From the NCBI RefSeq assembly GCF_029714405.1, contig NZ_CP121650.1, positions 1 to 64,000 of the forward strand: 64,000 nt of DNA, in the 5' to 3' direction. The notes beneath the pieces were generated by a model that was not told where the DNA came from, made no database searches, and saw only the letters and a program-made list of their open reading frames with translations. A program made the translations under genes and the position numbers. The DNA is from Bradyrhizobium sp. CB82. Its GTDB lineage: Bacteria; Pseudomonadota; Alphaproteobacteria; Rhizobiales; Xanthobacteraceae. Positions 46,475-61,018 of the stretch are shown here, in pieces (within the stretch, counting starts at the first letter, position 1; each line of letters starts with the position of its first letter).

Positions 46475-49156
46475 ATGGTTGATACCAAGACCCCTGGCGA
46501 CAAGAAGCTGAGCGTTCCGAGCAAGACGCTGACGCTCAAGCCGCGCGTCGAAACGGGCACCGTGCGCCAGAGCTTCAGCCATGGCCGCAGCAAGCAGGTT
46601 GTGGTCGAGAAGCGTGGCAAGCGCCGGATCGGAGACACCGGTCCTGAGCCGCACACCCCTGAGGTTTCGAAGCCCGCGCCGGCCGCGCCCCCTGCGGCGC
46701 GCCCCGCTCCGGCGGCCGCGCCGCGCAGCGCCAATTCCGGCGTCGTGCTGCGCACCCTGACCGAGGACGAGCGTTCCGCCCGTGCCAGCGCGCTGGCCGA
46801 CGCCAAGCTGCGCGAGATCGAAGAGCGCCGCCAGGCCGAAGAGGAAGCCCAGCGCCGCGCCATCCGCGAAACCGCCGAGCGCGCCGAGCGCGAGGCCGCT
46901 GAAGCCCGCCGCAAGGCCGAGGACGAACGTCATCGCCACGAGGACGAAGCCAAGCGGAAGGCCGAGATCGAGGCCAAGAAACGTTTTGGCGAAGGCGAGC
47001 AGCCCGCCTCGCAACAGGCCCGCGCACCCGCGGCCCGTCCCGCGACGACTCCGGGGGCCCGTCCTGCCACGGCACCGGGGGCTCGGACCACCAACGCGCC
47101 GGGAACCACCACGACGCGACCGGCCGCTCCGGCTGGCCGCGCACCGGCGGTTGCGGCCGAAGCGGATGAGGACGAGGCTCCGCGCCAGATCCGTCGCGGT
47201 CCCGGCGGCGCCATGCGTCCTGCAGCTGCGCCCAAGACCACCCACAAGCCAGGTCCGCAGAAGGAGCGCGGCCGCCTGACGGTCGTCACCGCGCTCAATG
47301 CCGACGACGTCCGCGAGCGCTCGATCGCCTCGTTCCGCCGCCGCACCCAGCGCCTGAAAGGCCACGCCTCGAACGAGCCGAAGGAAAAGCTGATCCGCGA
47401 GGTGACTATCCCGGAGGCCATCACCATCCAGGAACTCGCCAACCGCATGTCCGAGCGCGCGGTCGACGTCATTCGCATGCTGATGAAGCAGGGCGCGATG
47501 CACAAGATCACCGACGTGATCGACGCCGACACCGCGCAGCTCATCGCCGAAGAGCTTGGCCACACGGTGAAGCGTGTTGCCGCCTCGGACGTCGAAGAAG
47601 GCCTGTTCGACGTCGTCGACGATTCCACCGACACCGAGCCGCGTTCGCCTGTCGTGACCGTGATGGGCCACGTCGACCACGGCAAGACCTCGCTGCTCGA
47701 CGCGCTCCGTCACGCCAATGTGGTCTCGGGCGAAGCCGGCGGCATTACCCAGCATATCGGCGCCTATCAGGTCTCCTCGCCCGAAACCGGCAAGAAGATC
47801 ACCTTCATCGACACGCCCGGCCACGCCGCGTTCACCGCGATGCGCGCCCGCGGCGCCAAGGTCACCGACATCGTGGTGCTGGTGGTTGCGGCCGACGACG
47901 GCGTGATGCCGCAGACGGTCGAGGCCATCAACCACGCCAAGGCCGCGCGCGTGCCGATCATCGTGGCGATCAACAAGATCGACAAGCCCGATGCCAAGCC
48001 CGAGCGCGTGCGTACCGAACTGCTTCAGCACGAAGTGCAGGTCGAGTCGTTCGGCGGCGAAGTGGTCGACGTCGAGGTGTCAGCCAAGAACAAGACCAAT
48101 CTCGACAAGCTGCTGGAGATGATCGCGCTGCAGGCCGAAATCCTCGACCTGAAGACCAATTCGGAGCGTCCGGCCGAGGGCACCGTGATCGAAGCCAAGC
48201 TCGATCGCGGCCGCGGTCCAGTCGCGACCGTGCTGGTTCAGCGCGGCACGCTTCGTGTCGGCGACATCATCGTCGCCGGCGCCGAAATGGGCCGCGTCCG
48301 CGCGCTGATCTCCGATCAGGGCGACACGGTGCAGGGGGCAGGTCCGTCGGTGCCGGTCGAAGTGCTCGGCTTCAACGGTCCGCCGGAGGCCGGCGATCGT
48401 CTCGCGGTGGTCGAGAACGAAGCCCGCGCCCGCCAGGTCACCAGCTATCGCGCGCACCAGAAGCGCGAGAACGCGGCTGCCTCGATTTCCGGGATGCGCG
48501 GCTCGCTCGAGCAGATGATGTCGCAGCTGAAGACCGCGGGCCGCAAGGAATTCCCGTTGATCGTCAAAGCCGACGTGCAGGGCTCGCTGGAAGCGATCCT
48601 CGGCTCGCTCGAGAAGCTCGGCACCGAGGAAGTCGCAGCCCGCATCCTGCATGCGGGCGTCGGCGGCATCTCGGAATCCGACGTCACGCTCGCGGAAGGC
48701 TTCAATGCCGCGATCATCGGCTTCTCGGTTCGCGCCAACAAGGAGGCGGCGGCCGCCGCCAAGCGCAACGGCATCGAGATCCGCTACTACAACATCATCT
48801 ACGACCTCGTGGATGACGTGAAGAAGGCGATGAGCGGCCTGCTCGCGCCGACCCTGCGCGAAACCATGCTGGGCAATGCCGAGATCCTGGAGATCTTCAA
48901 CATCTCCAAGGTCGGCAAGGTCGCCGGCTGCCGCGTCACCGACGGCACCGTGGAACGCGGCGCCAATGTGCGCCTGATCCGCGACAACGTCGTCGTGCAC
49001 GAAGGCAAGCTGTCGACGCTGAAGCGCTTCAAGGACGAAGTGAAGGAAGTGCAGGCCGGTCAGGAATGCGGCATGGCCTTCGAGAGCTACCACGACATGC
49101 GCGTGGGCGACGTGATCGAGTGTTATCGAGTGGAGACGATCCAGCGCTCCCTGTAA
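46475..49156 (+). CDS. infB: Translation initiation factor IF-2
   Basis: IF-2 is a GTPase that positions initiator tRNA on the 30S subunit. The 893-residue product has a long low-complexity N-terminal region rich in Ala, Arg, Glu and Pro (about 90-300, [19 protein letters not shown] being one coiled part), an IF2-N domain, and the G domain with G1 motif GHVDHGKT (398-405), G3 DTPGH near 443 and G4 NKID near 500, followed by domains II-IV. The N-terminal repeats make this part poorly conserved and hard to align. ATG 46475 is used. It ends the nusA operon; rbfA begins after a gap with two hairpins. Confidence 0.97.
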   Translation: MVDTKTPGDKKLSVPSKTLTLKPRVETGTVRQSFSHGRSKQVVVEKRGKRRIGDTGPEPHTPEVSKPAPAAPPAARPAPAAAPRSANSGVVLRTLTEDERSARASALADAKLREIEERRQAEEEAQRRAIRETAERAEREAAEARRKAEDERHRHEDEAKRKAEIEAKKRFGEGEQPASQQARAPAARPATTPGARPATAPGARTTNAPGTTTTRPAAPAGRAPAVAAEADEDEAPRQIRRGPGGAMRPAAAPKTTHKPGPQKERGRLTVVTALNADDVRERSIASFRRRTQRLKGHASNEPKEKLIREVTIPEAITIQELANRMSERAVDVIRMLMKQGAMHKITDVIDADTAQLIAEELGHTVKRVAASDVEEGLFDVVDDSTDTEPRSPVVTVMGHVDHGKTSLLDALRHANVVSGEAGGITQHIGAYQVSSPETGKKITFIDTPGHAAFTAMRARGAKVTDIVVLVVAADDGVMPQTVEAINHAKAARVPIIVAINKIDKPDAKPERVRTELLQHEVQVESFGGEVVDVEVSAKNKTNLDKLLEMIALQAEILDLKTNSERPAEGTVIEAKLDRGRGPVATVLVQRGTLRVGDIIVAGAEMGRVRALISDQGDTVQGAGPSVPVEVLGFNGPPEAGDRLAVVENEARARQVTSYRAHQKRENAAASISGMRGSLEQMMSQLKTAGRKEFPLIVKADVQGSLEAILGSLEKLGTEEVAARILHAGVGGISESDVTLAEGFNAAIIGFSVRANKEAAAAAKRNGIEIRYYNIIYDLVDDVKKAMSGLLAPTLRETMLGNAEILEIFNISKVGKVAGCRVTDGTVERGANVRLIRDNVVVHEGKLSTLKRFKDEVKEVQAGQECGMAFESYHDMRVGDVIECYRVETIQRSL

Positions 49157-49210
49157 GTCCAAATCTTACCGAAGCGCCTGGATCTTTTTGAACTGAAATT
49201 GCGAGAGCGC

Positions 49211-49292
49211 GATGGCCGGATTCATTCCGGCCATCGACGTCTCATTCGTTTCGACATGACAAATGACAATGCCCGTGTCCCATCACGGGCAT
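49211..49292. other. Two hairpins between infB and rbfA
   Basis: The first has 9-bp arms GATGGCCGG (49211-49219) and CCGGCCATC (49227-49235) with a 7-base loop. The second has arms ATGCCCGTG and CACGGGCAT (about 49269-49277 and 49284-49292). Neither is followed by a run of T residues, so neither is a textbook terminator; they could be RNA processing or translational control sites before rbfA. The GGCCGGATT/ATTCCGGCC word suggests a small repeat element. Confidence 0.5.
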
Positions 49293-49313
49293 GACGAGGT
49301 GATTTTTCGGACA

Positions 49314-49757
49314 ATGCCCCGCCACCATCAGAAAAAGAGTTCCGCGCCCGGCGGCTCGCAGCGGCAGCTGCGCGTCGGCGAGCAGGTCCGCCATGCGATG
49401 GCCGATATTCTGGCGCAAGGCAATGTGCATGATGCGGACCTCGAAGGCCACATCATCACCGTGCCGGAGGTACGGATGTCGCCGGATTTAAAGCTCGCGA
49501 CCATCTACGTGATGCCGCTCGGCGGCCACGACACCGAGCGCGTGATTGCCGCACTCGATCGCAACAAGAAATTCCTGCGCGGCGAAGTCGCGCGGCGCGT
49601 TAACCTGAAATTTGCACCTGACATTCGCTTCCGCGTCGACGAGCGATTCGACGAAGCGGAACGGATCGAGAAATTATTGCGAACGCCTGCGGTGCAAAAA
49701 GACTTGGACAAGGATCTGGAGCAGGATCCGGATTCGGATCGGGAAGAAGAGCGATGA
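49314..49757 (+). CDS. rbfA: 30S ribosome-binding factor RbfA
   Basis: RbfA binds immature 30S subunits and assists 16S rRNA 5' end maturation. The 147-residue product has the KH-like fold with [19 protein letters not shown] near 20-38, [19 protein letters not shown] near 56-74, and [20 protein letters not shown] near 99-118. A short acidic tail follows. The frame extends upstream to 49263, but the family N-terminus corresponds to ATG 49314 ([10 protein letters not shown]). Its stop overlaps the truB start (ATGATGATGG). Confidence 0.93.
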   Translation: MPRHHQKKSSAPGGSQRQLRVGEQVRHAMADILAQGNVHDADLEGHIITVPEVRMSPDLKLATIYVMPLGGHDTERVIAALDRNKKFLRGEVARRVNLKFAPDIRFRVDERFDEAERIEKLLRTPAVQKDLDKDLEQDPDSDREEER

Positions 49758-50881
49758 TGATGGACCCGGCTTACGGCGCAATCGGCACCGAAGACGCTGA
49801 TTCGGGCGACGTACAGAAAAATAATTTTGCCGAGCTGCGCGCAGACGCCACGCCGCATTCGCAGGAGCGCCGCGTCAACAACGATCCGCGCGCCAAGCAG
49901 CAGAAGCAGCAGAAGAACAATCAGCCGCGCCGCGACCGGCGCGACGTGCACGGCTGGGTCGTGCTCGACAAGCCGATCGGCATGACCTCGACGCAGGCCG
50001 TTGCGGTGGTGAAGCGCCTGTTCCAGGCCAAGCGCGCTGGCCACGCCGGCACGCTCGACCCGCTCGCCTCCGGCGGCCTGCCGATCGCGCTCGGGGAGGC
50101 CACCAAGACCGTCCCCTTCGTGATGGACGGCCGCAAGCGCTACCGCTTCACCGTCTGCTGGGGCGAGGAGCGCGATACCGACGATATCGAGGGCCAGCCG
50201 ACCGCCACCTCCCACCAGCGCCCGACCCGGGAGGCCATCCTCGCGCTGCTGCCCCGGTTCACCGGCGTGATCGAGCAGGTCCCGCCGCGTTATTCCGCAA
50301 TCAAGGTCCAGGGCGAGCGTGCCTACGACCTGGCGCGCGACGGCGAAGTCGTGGAACTCGCCCCCCGTCCGGTCGAGATCCACCATTTATCCCTTGTGGA
50401 TCAACCAGATAACGATCGAGCCGTGTTCGAGGCCGAGTGCGGCAAGGGGACCTATGTCCGCGCACTGGCCCGGGATATGGGCCGGATTCTCGGCGCTTTT
50501 GGCCATATCTGCGCGCTGCGGCGGACCTTGGTCGGCCCATTTGGCGAGAACGACATGATTCCGCTGGATCAGCTGGAGGCTTTGTGCCATAGAGCCGCGT
50601 CCGGCGAGGGCAGCCTCGCCGACGCGCTTTTGCCCGTTGAGACCGCGCTGGACGACATCCCGGCACTGGCCGTCACTCGGGCTGATGCGGCAAGGCTCCA
50701 TCGGGGCCAGGCCGTTTTGTTGCGCGGACGGGATGCGCCCACTTGTAGCGGCACAGTCTATGTCACGGTGGCAGGCCGGCTTCTCGCGCTTGCCGAAGTT
50801 GGCAATGGCGAAATCATCCCCAAGCGTGTGTTCAACCTGACCGGCCTGACTGCCAGCACCGGTCGCAACGAGAGAAATTGA
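49754..50881 (+). CDS. truB: tRNA pseudouridine(55) synthase TruB
   Basis: TruB makes pseudouridine 55 in the T-loop of tRNAs. The 375-residue product has the catalytic motif [14 protein letters not shown], with Asp102 as the nucleophile, and the TruB C-terminal domain near 270-360. The first about 62 residues are an unusual extension with the low-complexity [10 protein letters not shown] (48-57); the conserved core starts near [14 protein letters not shown] (66-80). Three adjacent ATG codons (49754, 49757, 49760) could start it. The start overlaps the rbfA stop. rpsO begins two bases after its stop. Confidence 0.94.
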   Translation: MMMDPAYGAIGTEDADSGDVQKNNFAELRADATPHSQERRVNNDPRAKQQKQQKNNQPRRDRRDVHGWVVLDKPIGMTSTQAVAVVKRLFQAKRAGHAGTLDPLASGGLPIALGEATKTVPFVMDGRKRYRFTVCWGEERDTDDIEGQPTATSHQRPTREAILALLPRFTGVIEQVPPRYSAIKVQGERAYDLARDGEVVELAPRPVEIHHLSLVDQPDNDRAVFEAECGKGTYVRALARDMGRILGAFGHICALRRTLVGPFGENDMIPLDQLEALCHRAASGEGSLADALLPVETALDDIPALAVTRADAARLHRGQAVLLRGRDAPTCSGTVYVTVAGRLLALAEVGNGEIIPKRVFNLTGLTASTGRNERN

Positions 50882-50883
50882 CG

Positions 50884-51153
50884 ATGTCGATTGCCGCAGA
50901 ACGCAAAGCGGAAGTCATCAAGACGAATGCCACCAAGGCCGGCGACACCGGCTCGCCCGAGGTCCAGGTCGCGATCCTTTCGGAACGCATCAACAACCTC
51001 ACGAACCATTTCAAGACCCATGTGAAGGACAACCATTCGCGCCGCGGTCTCCTGAAGCTCGTGTCGACGCGTCGTTCGCTCCTCGACTACCTGAAGAAGA
51101 AGGACGAGGCGCGGTACAAGGCGCTGATCGAGAAGCACAACATTCGTCGTTAA
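50884..51153 (+). CDS. rpsO: 30S ribosomal protein S15
   Basis: S15 binds the central domain of 16S rRNA and nucleates 30S assembly. The 89-residue product begins [18 protein letters not shown] and contains [20 protein letters not shown] then [20 protein letters not shown], all characteristic. ATG 50884 fits better than the in-frame TTG 50878. A strong intrinsic terminator follows directly after its stop. In many bacteria S15 also represses its own mRNA. Confidence 0.97.
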   Translation: MSIAAERKAEVIKTNATKAGDTGSPEVQVAILSERINNLTNHFKTHVKDNHSRRGLLKLVSTRRSLLDYLKKKDEARYKALIEKHNIRR

Positions 51154-51162
51154 GAGCTCTTG

Positions 51163-51186
51163 CGCGCGCCACCGGCGCGCGTTTTT
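51163..51186 (+). terminator. Rho-independent terminator after rpsO
   Basis: A perfect 8-bp GC stem, CGCGCGCC (51163-51170) with GGCGCGCG (51174-51181), and a three-base loop ACC, is followed by five T residues (51182-51186). It lies 9 bases past the rpsO stop and separates the rpsO transcript from pnp, so pnp probably has its own promoter, while some read-through may occur. Confidence 0.85.
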
Positions 51187-51531
51187 GCGCGTGGTTTCGA
51201 ACGAAAGCACTTTTATCAAGGTTTTTGATCGAGGCTCACGCGCATGTCGGGTGCGGGCCAATACCGATTCGCATCCGGGCATGAGGGTCGAAGGCCGCGA
51301 TTCGGCGTTCGCGCTCATGCCGACTGACCAGTCCAGCAGCAATCCGGCGGCTGGGCGCAACGGGCAAGGCGCCCGTATGACCCGAAAGGATGGACGCCAT
51401 CCGAAATCCAAAAACCATGGCAGGATCGCAGGACGCTGATCATCCGTTTCGATCAGCGTCCCGCAATCTTGCGCATGGTTTTTGTTTTTCGACGCGCCCC
51501 TTCTTTCGAGAACCCATGAAAGAAGACATCT
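51187..51531 (+). other. pnp leader region with stable hairpin
   Basis: This 345-base gap after the rpsO terminator holds no supported gene; a plus-strand frame (51185-51439, 84 residues) shows no family resemblance. The main element is a perfect 11-bp hairpin, GGACGCTGATC (51431-51441) with GATCAGCGTCC (51451-51461) and a nine-base loop, about 70 bases before the pnp start. In enterobacteria the pnp leader has a similar RNase III-cut stem that drives autoregulation. The T-rich stretch at 51479-51489 follows. The pnp promoter lies somewhere upstream. Confidence 0.55.
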
Positions 51532-53694
<2,163 letters not shown>

Positions 53695-53716
53695 ATCTCT
53701 CCGCATCAGAAGCACG

Positions 53717-53743
53717 AAGGGCGGCCTCTCGGCCGCCCTTTTT
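53717..53743 (+). terminator. Rho-independent terminator after pnp
   Basis: A perfect 10-bp stem AAGGGCGGCC (53717-53726) with GGCCGCCCTT (53731-53740), a TCTC loop and a run of five T residues (53739-53743). It ends pnp on the plus strand, and katG converges on it from the minus strand 26 bases away. The symmetric AA...TT ends mean it may also act against katG read-through. Confidence 0.88.
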
Positions 53744-53768
53744 GTTTGTTTGCTGACGCTTCGAACGA

Positions 53769-56978
<3,210 letters not shown>

Positions 56979-57002
56979 TCAGCTGGCGGCAGACCCATCC
57001 CC

Positions 57003-57458
57003 ATGTCCAGTCCAGTCATCCGTCCCGCCGAGCCGCACGAGTACGACGAGATCGCCCGCGTCTGGATGGAGAGCTGGGTCTCGACCGGCTTGGCGGAGGC
57101 GAGCAATTTCCTGCTCGCGAACCTGCGCGCGCGCGTGCGGCGCGAGATCGAGGATGGTTGTAGCCTGTTCGTTGTCGACGACAACGGCACGATCGCCGCC
57201 ATGCTGGCGCTGCATCTGCCAAAACTCTATCTCGACCAGCTCTTCGTCGCACCAAGCCATCAGGGCCGCTCGCTCGGCCGGCAGTTGCTCGCCTTCACGC
57301 GGACGCAGTTGCCCGACGAAATCGTCCTGCGCTGCGTGCGCGAGAACGAAAAGGCGTGGCGCTGGTACGAGCGTGAAGGATTCGTGTTCGAGGGGGAGGA
57401 AGTGAATCCGATGAACGGATTCATGATGAAGTGCTATCGCTGGAAAAGGCACAGTTGA
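57003..57458 (+). CDS. GNAT family N-acetyltransferase
   Basis: The 151-residue product is a single-domain GNAT acetyltransferase, using acetyl-CoA on an unidentified amine. The acetyl-CoA-binding motif LDQLFVAPSHQGRSLGRQLL (about 79-98) has Q/RxxGxG/S-like order, and a C-terminal ENEKAWRWYEREGFVFEG is the usual motif B. It starts at ATG 57003, 24 bases after oxyR, and could be on the same transcript. The substrate cannot be predicted. No signal or membrane segment is present. Confidence 0.85.
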   Translation: MSSPVIRPAEPHEYDEIARVWMESWVSTGLAEASNFLLANLRARVRREIEDGCSLFVVDDNGTIAAMLALHLPKLYLDQLFVAPSHQGRSLGRQLLAFTRTQLPDEIVLRCVRENEKAWRWYEREGFVFEGEEVNPMNGFMMKCYRWKRHS

Positions 57459-57569
57459 CCAACATCTCGCATGGAGCACGGACTGCCGTCCCAGCCGTAG
57501 CGACTTGCCAAGTTGCACAAGACGCGCGATGCAACGATGTCATCTCGTCCCGATGAAAGGTTCCGCTCC

Positions 57570-58166
57570 ATGATCAAGCTCTACTGGTCGCCCCGCTCGC
57601 GTTCCTTCTCTGCGCTCTGGCTGATGGAGGAAACCGGCCTGCCCTATGAGCGCGTGCTGACCGACATCACGACGGGCGCTCAGAAGGCGCCGGAGTACTT
57701 GAAGATCAATCCCATGGGCAAGGTGCCGGCCCTGGTCGATGGCGAAGCCGCGCTCGGCGAGGCGGCTGCGATCTGCGCCTATGTCGCCGATCGCTACCCG
57801 GAGACGAAGCTCGCGCCGATGCCTTCCGATCCGCGGCGCGCGCGATACCTGCAATGGCTGTTCTTCGGGCCAAGCTGCATCGAGCCCGGGTTGATCCAGA
57901 TCTTCACCAAGCTCGAAGTGCCCACCTCCACCGCGGCCTGGGGCAGCGCGACGCAGGTGTTCGACGTCCTCGACGCCGCACTGGCAAAGGGGCCATGGAT
58001 TCTTGGCGACGAGTTCACGGCCGCCGACATCGTGATCGGATCTGGGCTGAACTTTGCCGTGCGGATGTTCAAAATGGTGCCGCCGCGCACCTCATTCGAC
58101 GCCTATATCGCCCGCTGCGTGGCGCGGCCGGCCTTCCAGCGCGCAGAGAAGATCGCAGCGGGGTGA
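57570..58166 (+). CDS. Glutathione S-transferase family protein
   Basis: The 198-residue product has the GST N-terminal thioredoxin fold with MIKLYWSPRSRSFSALWLME (Ser in the SPRSRS turn as likely glutathione contact) and VPALVDGEAALGEAAAICAYVADRY near 52-76, where glutathione binds, followed by a helical C-terminal domain. It is of the bacterial GST type often involved in detoxification of oxidants or electrophiles, which suits its place after oxyR/katG. Upstream in-frame codons exist (57513, 57537), but conserved sequence starts at ATG 57570. A palindromic repeat follows the gene. Confidence 0.87.
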   Translation: MIKLYWSPRSRSFSALWLMEETGLPYERVLTDITTGAQKAPEYLKINPMGKVPALVDGEAALGEAAAICAYVADRYPETKLAPMPSDPRRARYLQWLFFGPSCIEPGLIQIFTKLEVPTSTAAWGSATQVFDVLDAALAKGPWILGDEFTAADIVIGSGLNFAVRMFKMVPPRTSFDAYIARCVARPAFQRAEKIAAG

Positions 58167-58182
58167 GGCGGCGTTGAGATTT

Positions 58183-58265
58183 GTAGCGTGGGCAAAGGCG
58201 CGGTGCCCACCATGTCTCCGCGACGCGATAAAAGCGGTGGGCACGCTTCGCTTTGCCCCCCTACG
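58183..58265. repeat. Inverted repeat with GTGGGCAAAGGCGCGGTGCCCAC word
   Basis: Left-half words GTAGCGTGGGCAAAG and GGTGCCCACC match right-half GGTGGGCAC and CTTTGCCCCCCTAC, giving long imperfect arms around a loop near 58212-58232. It fills the gap between the GST and fabI genes, which converge. The GTAGGGTGGGCAAAG-type word is a frequent repeat in Bradyrhizobium chromosomes. It probably marks a shared downstream barrier. Confidence 0.7.
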
Positions 58266-58275
58266 AACTGGCGGC

Positions 58276-59076
58276 TTACTCTGCGGCCTTCAAGTCTTCC
58301 GGCTTCGGCATCAGGATGATGTTGTAGCCGGAATCGACGTAATGCACCTCGCCGGTGACGCCGCCCGATAGCTCCGACAGCAAATACAGCGCCGAGCCGC
58401 CGAGCTCATCGAGCGTGACGCCGCGGCCGAGGGGCGAATGCTTTTGCTGGAATGCGAACATCGCGCGGGCCTCGCCGATGCCGGAGCCGGCGAGCGTGCG
58501 CACCGGCCCCGCGGAGATGGCGTTGACGCGAATGCCGCGTGGACCGAAATCGGCGGCGAGGTAACGCACCGAGGCTTCCAGCGCCGCTTTCGCGACACCC
58601 ATGACGTTGTAGTTCGGCATCGCGCGCATCGATGCACCGAAGGTCATTGTGATCATGGACCCGCCCTGCGGCATCATATCGGCGGCGCGCTTGGCGATTT
58701 CCGTGAAGGAGAAGCAGGAGATCACCATGGTGCGCGAAAAATTCTCGCGGCTGGTGTCGGCGTAGCGGCCCTTCAGCTCGTTCTTGTCGGCAAAGCCGAT
58801 CGCGTGGATCACGAAATCGAGTTGGCCCCACTTGGCGCGCAGCGCCTCGAACAGCGCATCGACGCTGGCGATGTCCTCGACGTCGCAAGGCAGCACGGTG
58901 TCGACACCAAGCGCCTCTGCGAGCGGCCTGACCCGCTTGCCCTGCGCGTCGCCCTGGAAGGTGAAGGCGAGCTCGGCGCCATGGGCGTGCAGCGTCTTGG
59001 CCATGCCCCAGGCGATCGAGTGATCATTGGCGATGCCCATGATCAGACCGCGCTTGCCTTTCATCAGACCTTCCAT
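58276..59076 (-). CDS. fabI: Enoyl-[acyl-carrier-protein] reductase (NADH), FabI
   Basis: FabI reduces enoyl-ACP in the last step of each fatty-acid elongation cycle. The 266-residue product is an SDR-fold enzyme with GIANDHSIAWGMA near 14-26 for NADH binding and the catalytic Tyr156 and Lys163 in PNYNVMGVAKAAL, at the same numbering as E. coli FabI. The other active-site tyrosine of E. coli FabI (Tyr146) is Phe146 here (TFGASM). It lies downstream of fabA-fabB on the same strand, separated by a repeat, and probably works with them in unsaturated fatty-acid synthesis. Rhizobia often hold several FabI copies. Confidence 0.92.
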   Translation of the reverse strand: MEGLMKGKRGLIMGIANDHSIAWGMAKTLHAHGAELAFTFQGDAQGKRVRPLAEALGVDTVLPCDVEDIASVDALFEALRAKWGQLDFVIHAIGFADKNELKGRYADTSRENFSRTMVISCFSFTEIAKRAADMMPQGGSMITMTFGASMRAMPNYNVMGVAKAALEASVRYLAADFGPRGIRVNAISAGPVRTLAGSGIGEARAMFAFQQKHSPLGRGVTLDELGGSALYLLSELSGGVTGEVHYVDSGYNIILMPKPEDLKAAE

Positions 59077-59154
59077 CGCCCGGTGGCTCCCATCATTCCG
59101 AGATCATCGCCCACGCAGACAAGCGATCAGCTATTGCAGAGGCAGTCGTTATAG

Positions 59155-59212
59155 GCCGAGAAGCCGCGGCGTACCGGATGCCCCGCAAGAGCGGGGCATG
59201 ACCGTGCCCAAG
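59155..59212. repeat. Isolated half-copy of class D palindromic repeat
   Basis: It contains the hairpin ATGCCCCGC (59178-59186) with GCGGGGCAT (59191-59199). The neighbouring CGAGAAGCCGCGGCGTAC is the reverse complement of the core in the class D element at 25083-25185. So a left-half class D element lies here in inverted orientation. It sits in the fabI-fabB gap. Confidence 0.7.
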
Positions 59213-59225
59213 GATCAATCCAGGA

Positions 59226-60449
59226 TCACGCATCCAGCCGGCTGAACACCAGCGTGGCGTTGGTGCCGCCGAAGCCGAACGAGTTCGACAGCACGGTGCC
59301 GATCCTGGCGTTGTCGATGCGCTTGCGCACGATCGGCATGTCGGCGAACACCGGGTCGAGCTCCTGGATGTGCGCGCTCTCGCAGATGAAGCCATTGTTC
59401 ATCATCAGGAGCGAGTAGATCGCTTCCTGCACGCCGGTCGCGCCCAGCGAATGGCCGGTCAGAGCCTTGGTGGCTGAGATCGGCGGGCACTTGTCGCCGG
59501 CGCCGAACACATTTCGGATCGCCTCGATCTCCGGCGGGTCGCCCGCCGGCGTCGAGGTGGCGTGTGGGTTGATGTAGTCGACCTTGGTCTTCACGGTCGA
59601 CATCGCCATGCGCATGCAGCGCTCCGCGCCTTCGCCCGACGGAGCGACCATGTCATAGCCATCCGACGTCGCGCCATAGCCGACGATCTCGCCATAGATG
59701 CGCGCGCCGCGCGCCTTGGCGCGCTCGAGCTCTTCCAGCACCAGCACACCGGCGCCGCCTGCGATGACGAAGCCGTCGCGATTGACGTCATAGGGACGGG
59801 AGGCGGTGGCGGGCGTGTCGTTGTATTTCGAGGACATCGCGCCCATGGCGTCGAACAGCACCGACAGCGACCAGTCCAATTCCTCGCAACCGCCGGCGAA
59901 GATGACGTCCTGCTTGCCGATCTGGATCGTCTCATAGGCATTGCCAATGCAATGGTTCGACGTCGCACAGGCCGACGAGATCGAATAGTTCACGCCCTTG
60001 ATCTTGAACCAGGTGGCGAGCGTCGCCGAGGCAGTGGACGACATCGCCTTCGGCACCGCGAACGGTCCGACGCGCTTCGGCCCCTTGGAGCGGGTGATGT
60101 CGGCGGATTCGACGATGGTGCGGGCCGACGGTCCGCCGGAGCCCATGATGATGCCGGTGCGGATGTTGGAGACGTCGTCGGGCCCAAGACCGGAATCCTG
60201 GATCGCCTGCTCCATCGCGATGTGATTCCACGCCGCGCCCTGGCCGAGGAAGCGCATCGCGCGCCGGTCGATCACCGTCGCGGGATCGAGCGTCGGCGCA
60301 CCCGCTACCTGCGAACGGAAGCCGAGCTCGGCATATTTCTCTGCCCGCGAGATGCCTGACTTCGCCTCGTGAAGGCTCGCAAGCACTTCCTGGGTGTTGT
60401 TTCCGATGGACGAGACAATGCCCATCCCGGTGACCACAACCCGCCTCAT
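59226..60449 (-). CDS. fabB: 3-oxoacyl-[acyl-carrier-protein] synthase I
   Basis: FabB condenses malonyl-ACP with acyl-ACPs and extends the cis-3-decenoyl branch that leads to unsaturated fatty acids. The 407-residue product has the catalytic triad Cys161 (SISSACATS), His296 (NPHATSTP) and His333 (TGHSLGAT). The N-terminus [15 protein letters not shown] is typical. It pairs with fabA immediately upstream on the same strand (47 bases apart), the normal fabA-fabB operon. fabI follows it after a repeat. Confidence 0.96.
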   Translation of the reverse strand: MRRVVVTGMGIVSSIGNNTQEVLASLHEAKSGISRAEKYAELGFRSQVAGAPTLDPATVIDRRAMRFLGQGAAWNHIAMEQAIQDSGLGPDDVSNIRTGIIMGSGGPSARTIVESADITRSKGPKRVGPFAVPKAMSSTASATLATWFKIKGVNYSISSACATSNHCIGNAYETIQIGKQDVIFAGGCEELDWSLSVLFDAMGAMSSKYNDTPATASRPYDVNRDGFVIAGGAGVLVLEELERAKARGARIYGEIVGYGATSDGYDMVAPSGEGAERCMRMAMSTVKTKVDYINPHATSTPAGDPPEIEAIRNVFGAGDKCPPISATKALTGHSLGATGVQEAIYSLLMMNNGFICESAHIQELDPVFADMPIVRKRIDNARIGTVLSNSFGFGGTNATLVFSRLDA

Positions 60450-60496
60450 GACAGCCTCGTCCTAATCGTTATCGTCTTTCAGTGATGCGCTTTGCG

Positions 60497-61018
60497 TCAG
60501 CCCAGGCTCGTGCCCTGCTTGAACAGGCCGACCTTCAGGTCCTTGGCGCGATAGATAATCGCGTCATCGACCGAAAGCCACCCGTCGGCGATGCCCAGCA
60601 CCAGCTTCGAGCGCATCACGCGCTTGATGTCGACGTTGTACACAACCTTGCGGGCCTCGGGCAGCACCTGGCCGCCGAACTTCAACTCGCTCAGCCCCAG
60701 CGCGCGTCCGCGGCCCTCGCCGCCGATCCAGCCAAGGTAGAATCCGACCATCTGCCAGAGCGCGTCGAGGCCGAGACAGCCCGGCATCACCGGGTCGTTC
60801 TTGAAATGGCAGCCAAAGAACCAGAGGTCCGGCTTGACGTCGAGCTCGGCCCGCACCAGTCCCTTGCCGAATTCGCCGCCATTATCGGAAATTTCCGTGA
60901 TGCGGTCGAACATCAGCATCGGCGGCAGCGGCAATTGGGCGTTGCCTGGGCCGAACATCTCGCCGCGGGCACAGGCCAGCAAATCCTCGTATTCGTAACC
61001 GTTGCGCCTGTTCAGCAT
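60497..61018 (-). CDS. fabA: 3-hydroxydecanoyl-ACP dehydratase/isomerase FabA
   Basis: FabA dehydrates 3-hydroxydecanoyl-ACP and isomerises the product to cis-3-decenoyl-ACP, the branch point of unsaturated fatty-acid synthesis. The 173-residue product has the active-site His71 ([11 protein letters not shown]) and Asp85 ([10 protein letters not shown]). E. coli FabA is 172 residues, so the length fits this start. The longer frame to 61144 adds non-family residues. Start at 61018 (MLNRRNGYE) has a weak GGCTCCGGG site upstream. It is divergent from irr across 352 bases. Confidence 0.95.
   Translation of the reverse strand: MLNRRNGYEYEDLLACARGEMFGPGNAQLPLPPMLMFDRITEISDNGGEFGKGLVRAELDVKPDLWFFGCHFKNDPVMPGCLGLDALWQMVGFYLGWIGGEGRGRALGLSELKFGGQVLPEARKVVYNVDIKRVMRSKLVLGIADGWLSVDDAIIYRAKDLKVGLFKQGTSLG

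Noticed and set aside
50385..50405. DnaA-box-like words TTATCCCTT and TTGTGGATCA
   Set aside because: They fall inside the conserved truB coding region and do not form a cluster.
51185..51439. Possible 84-residue gene between rpsO and pnp
   Set aside because: The frame begins at the terminator T tract and has no recognisable domain.
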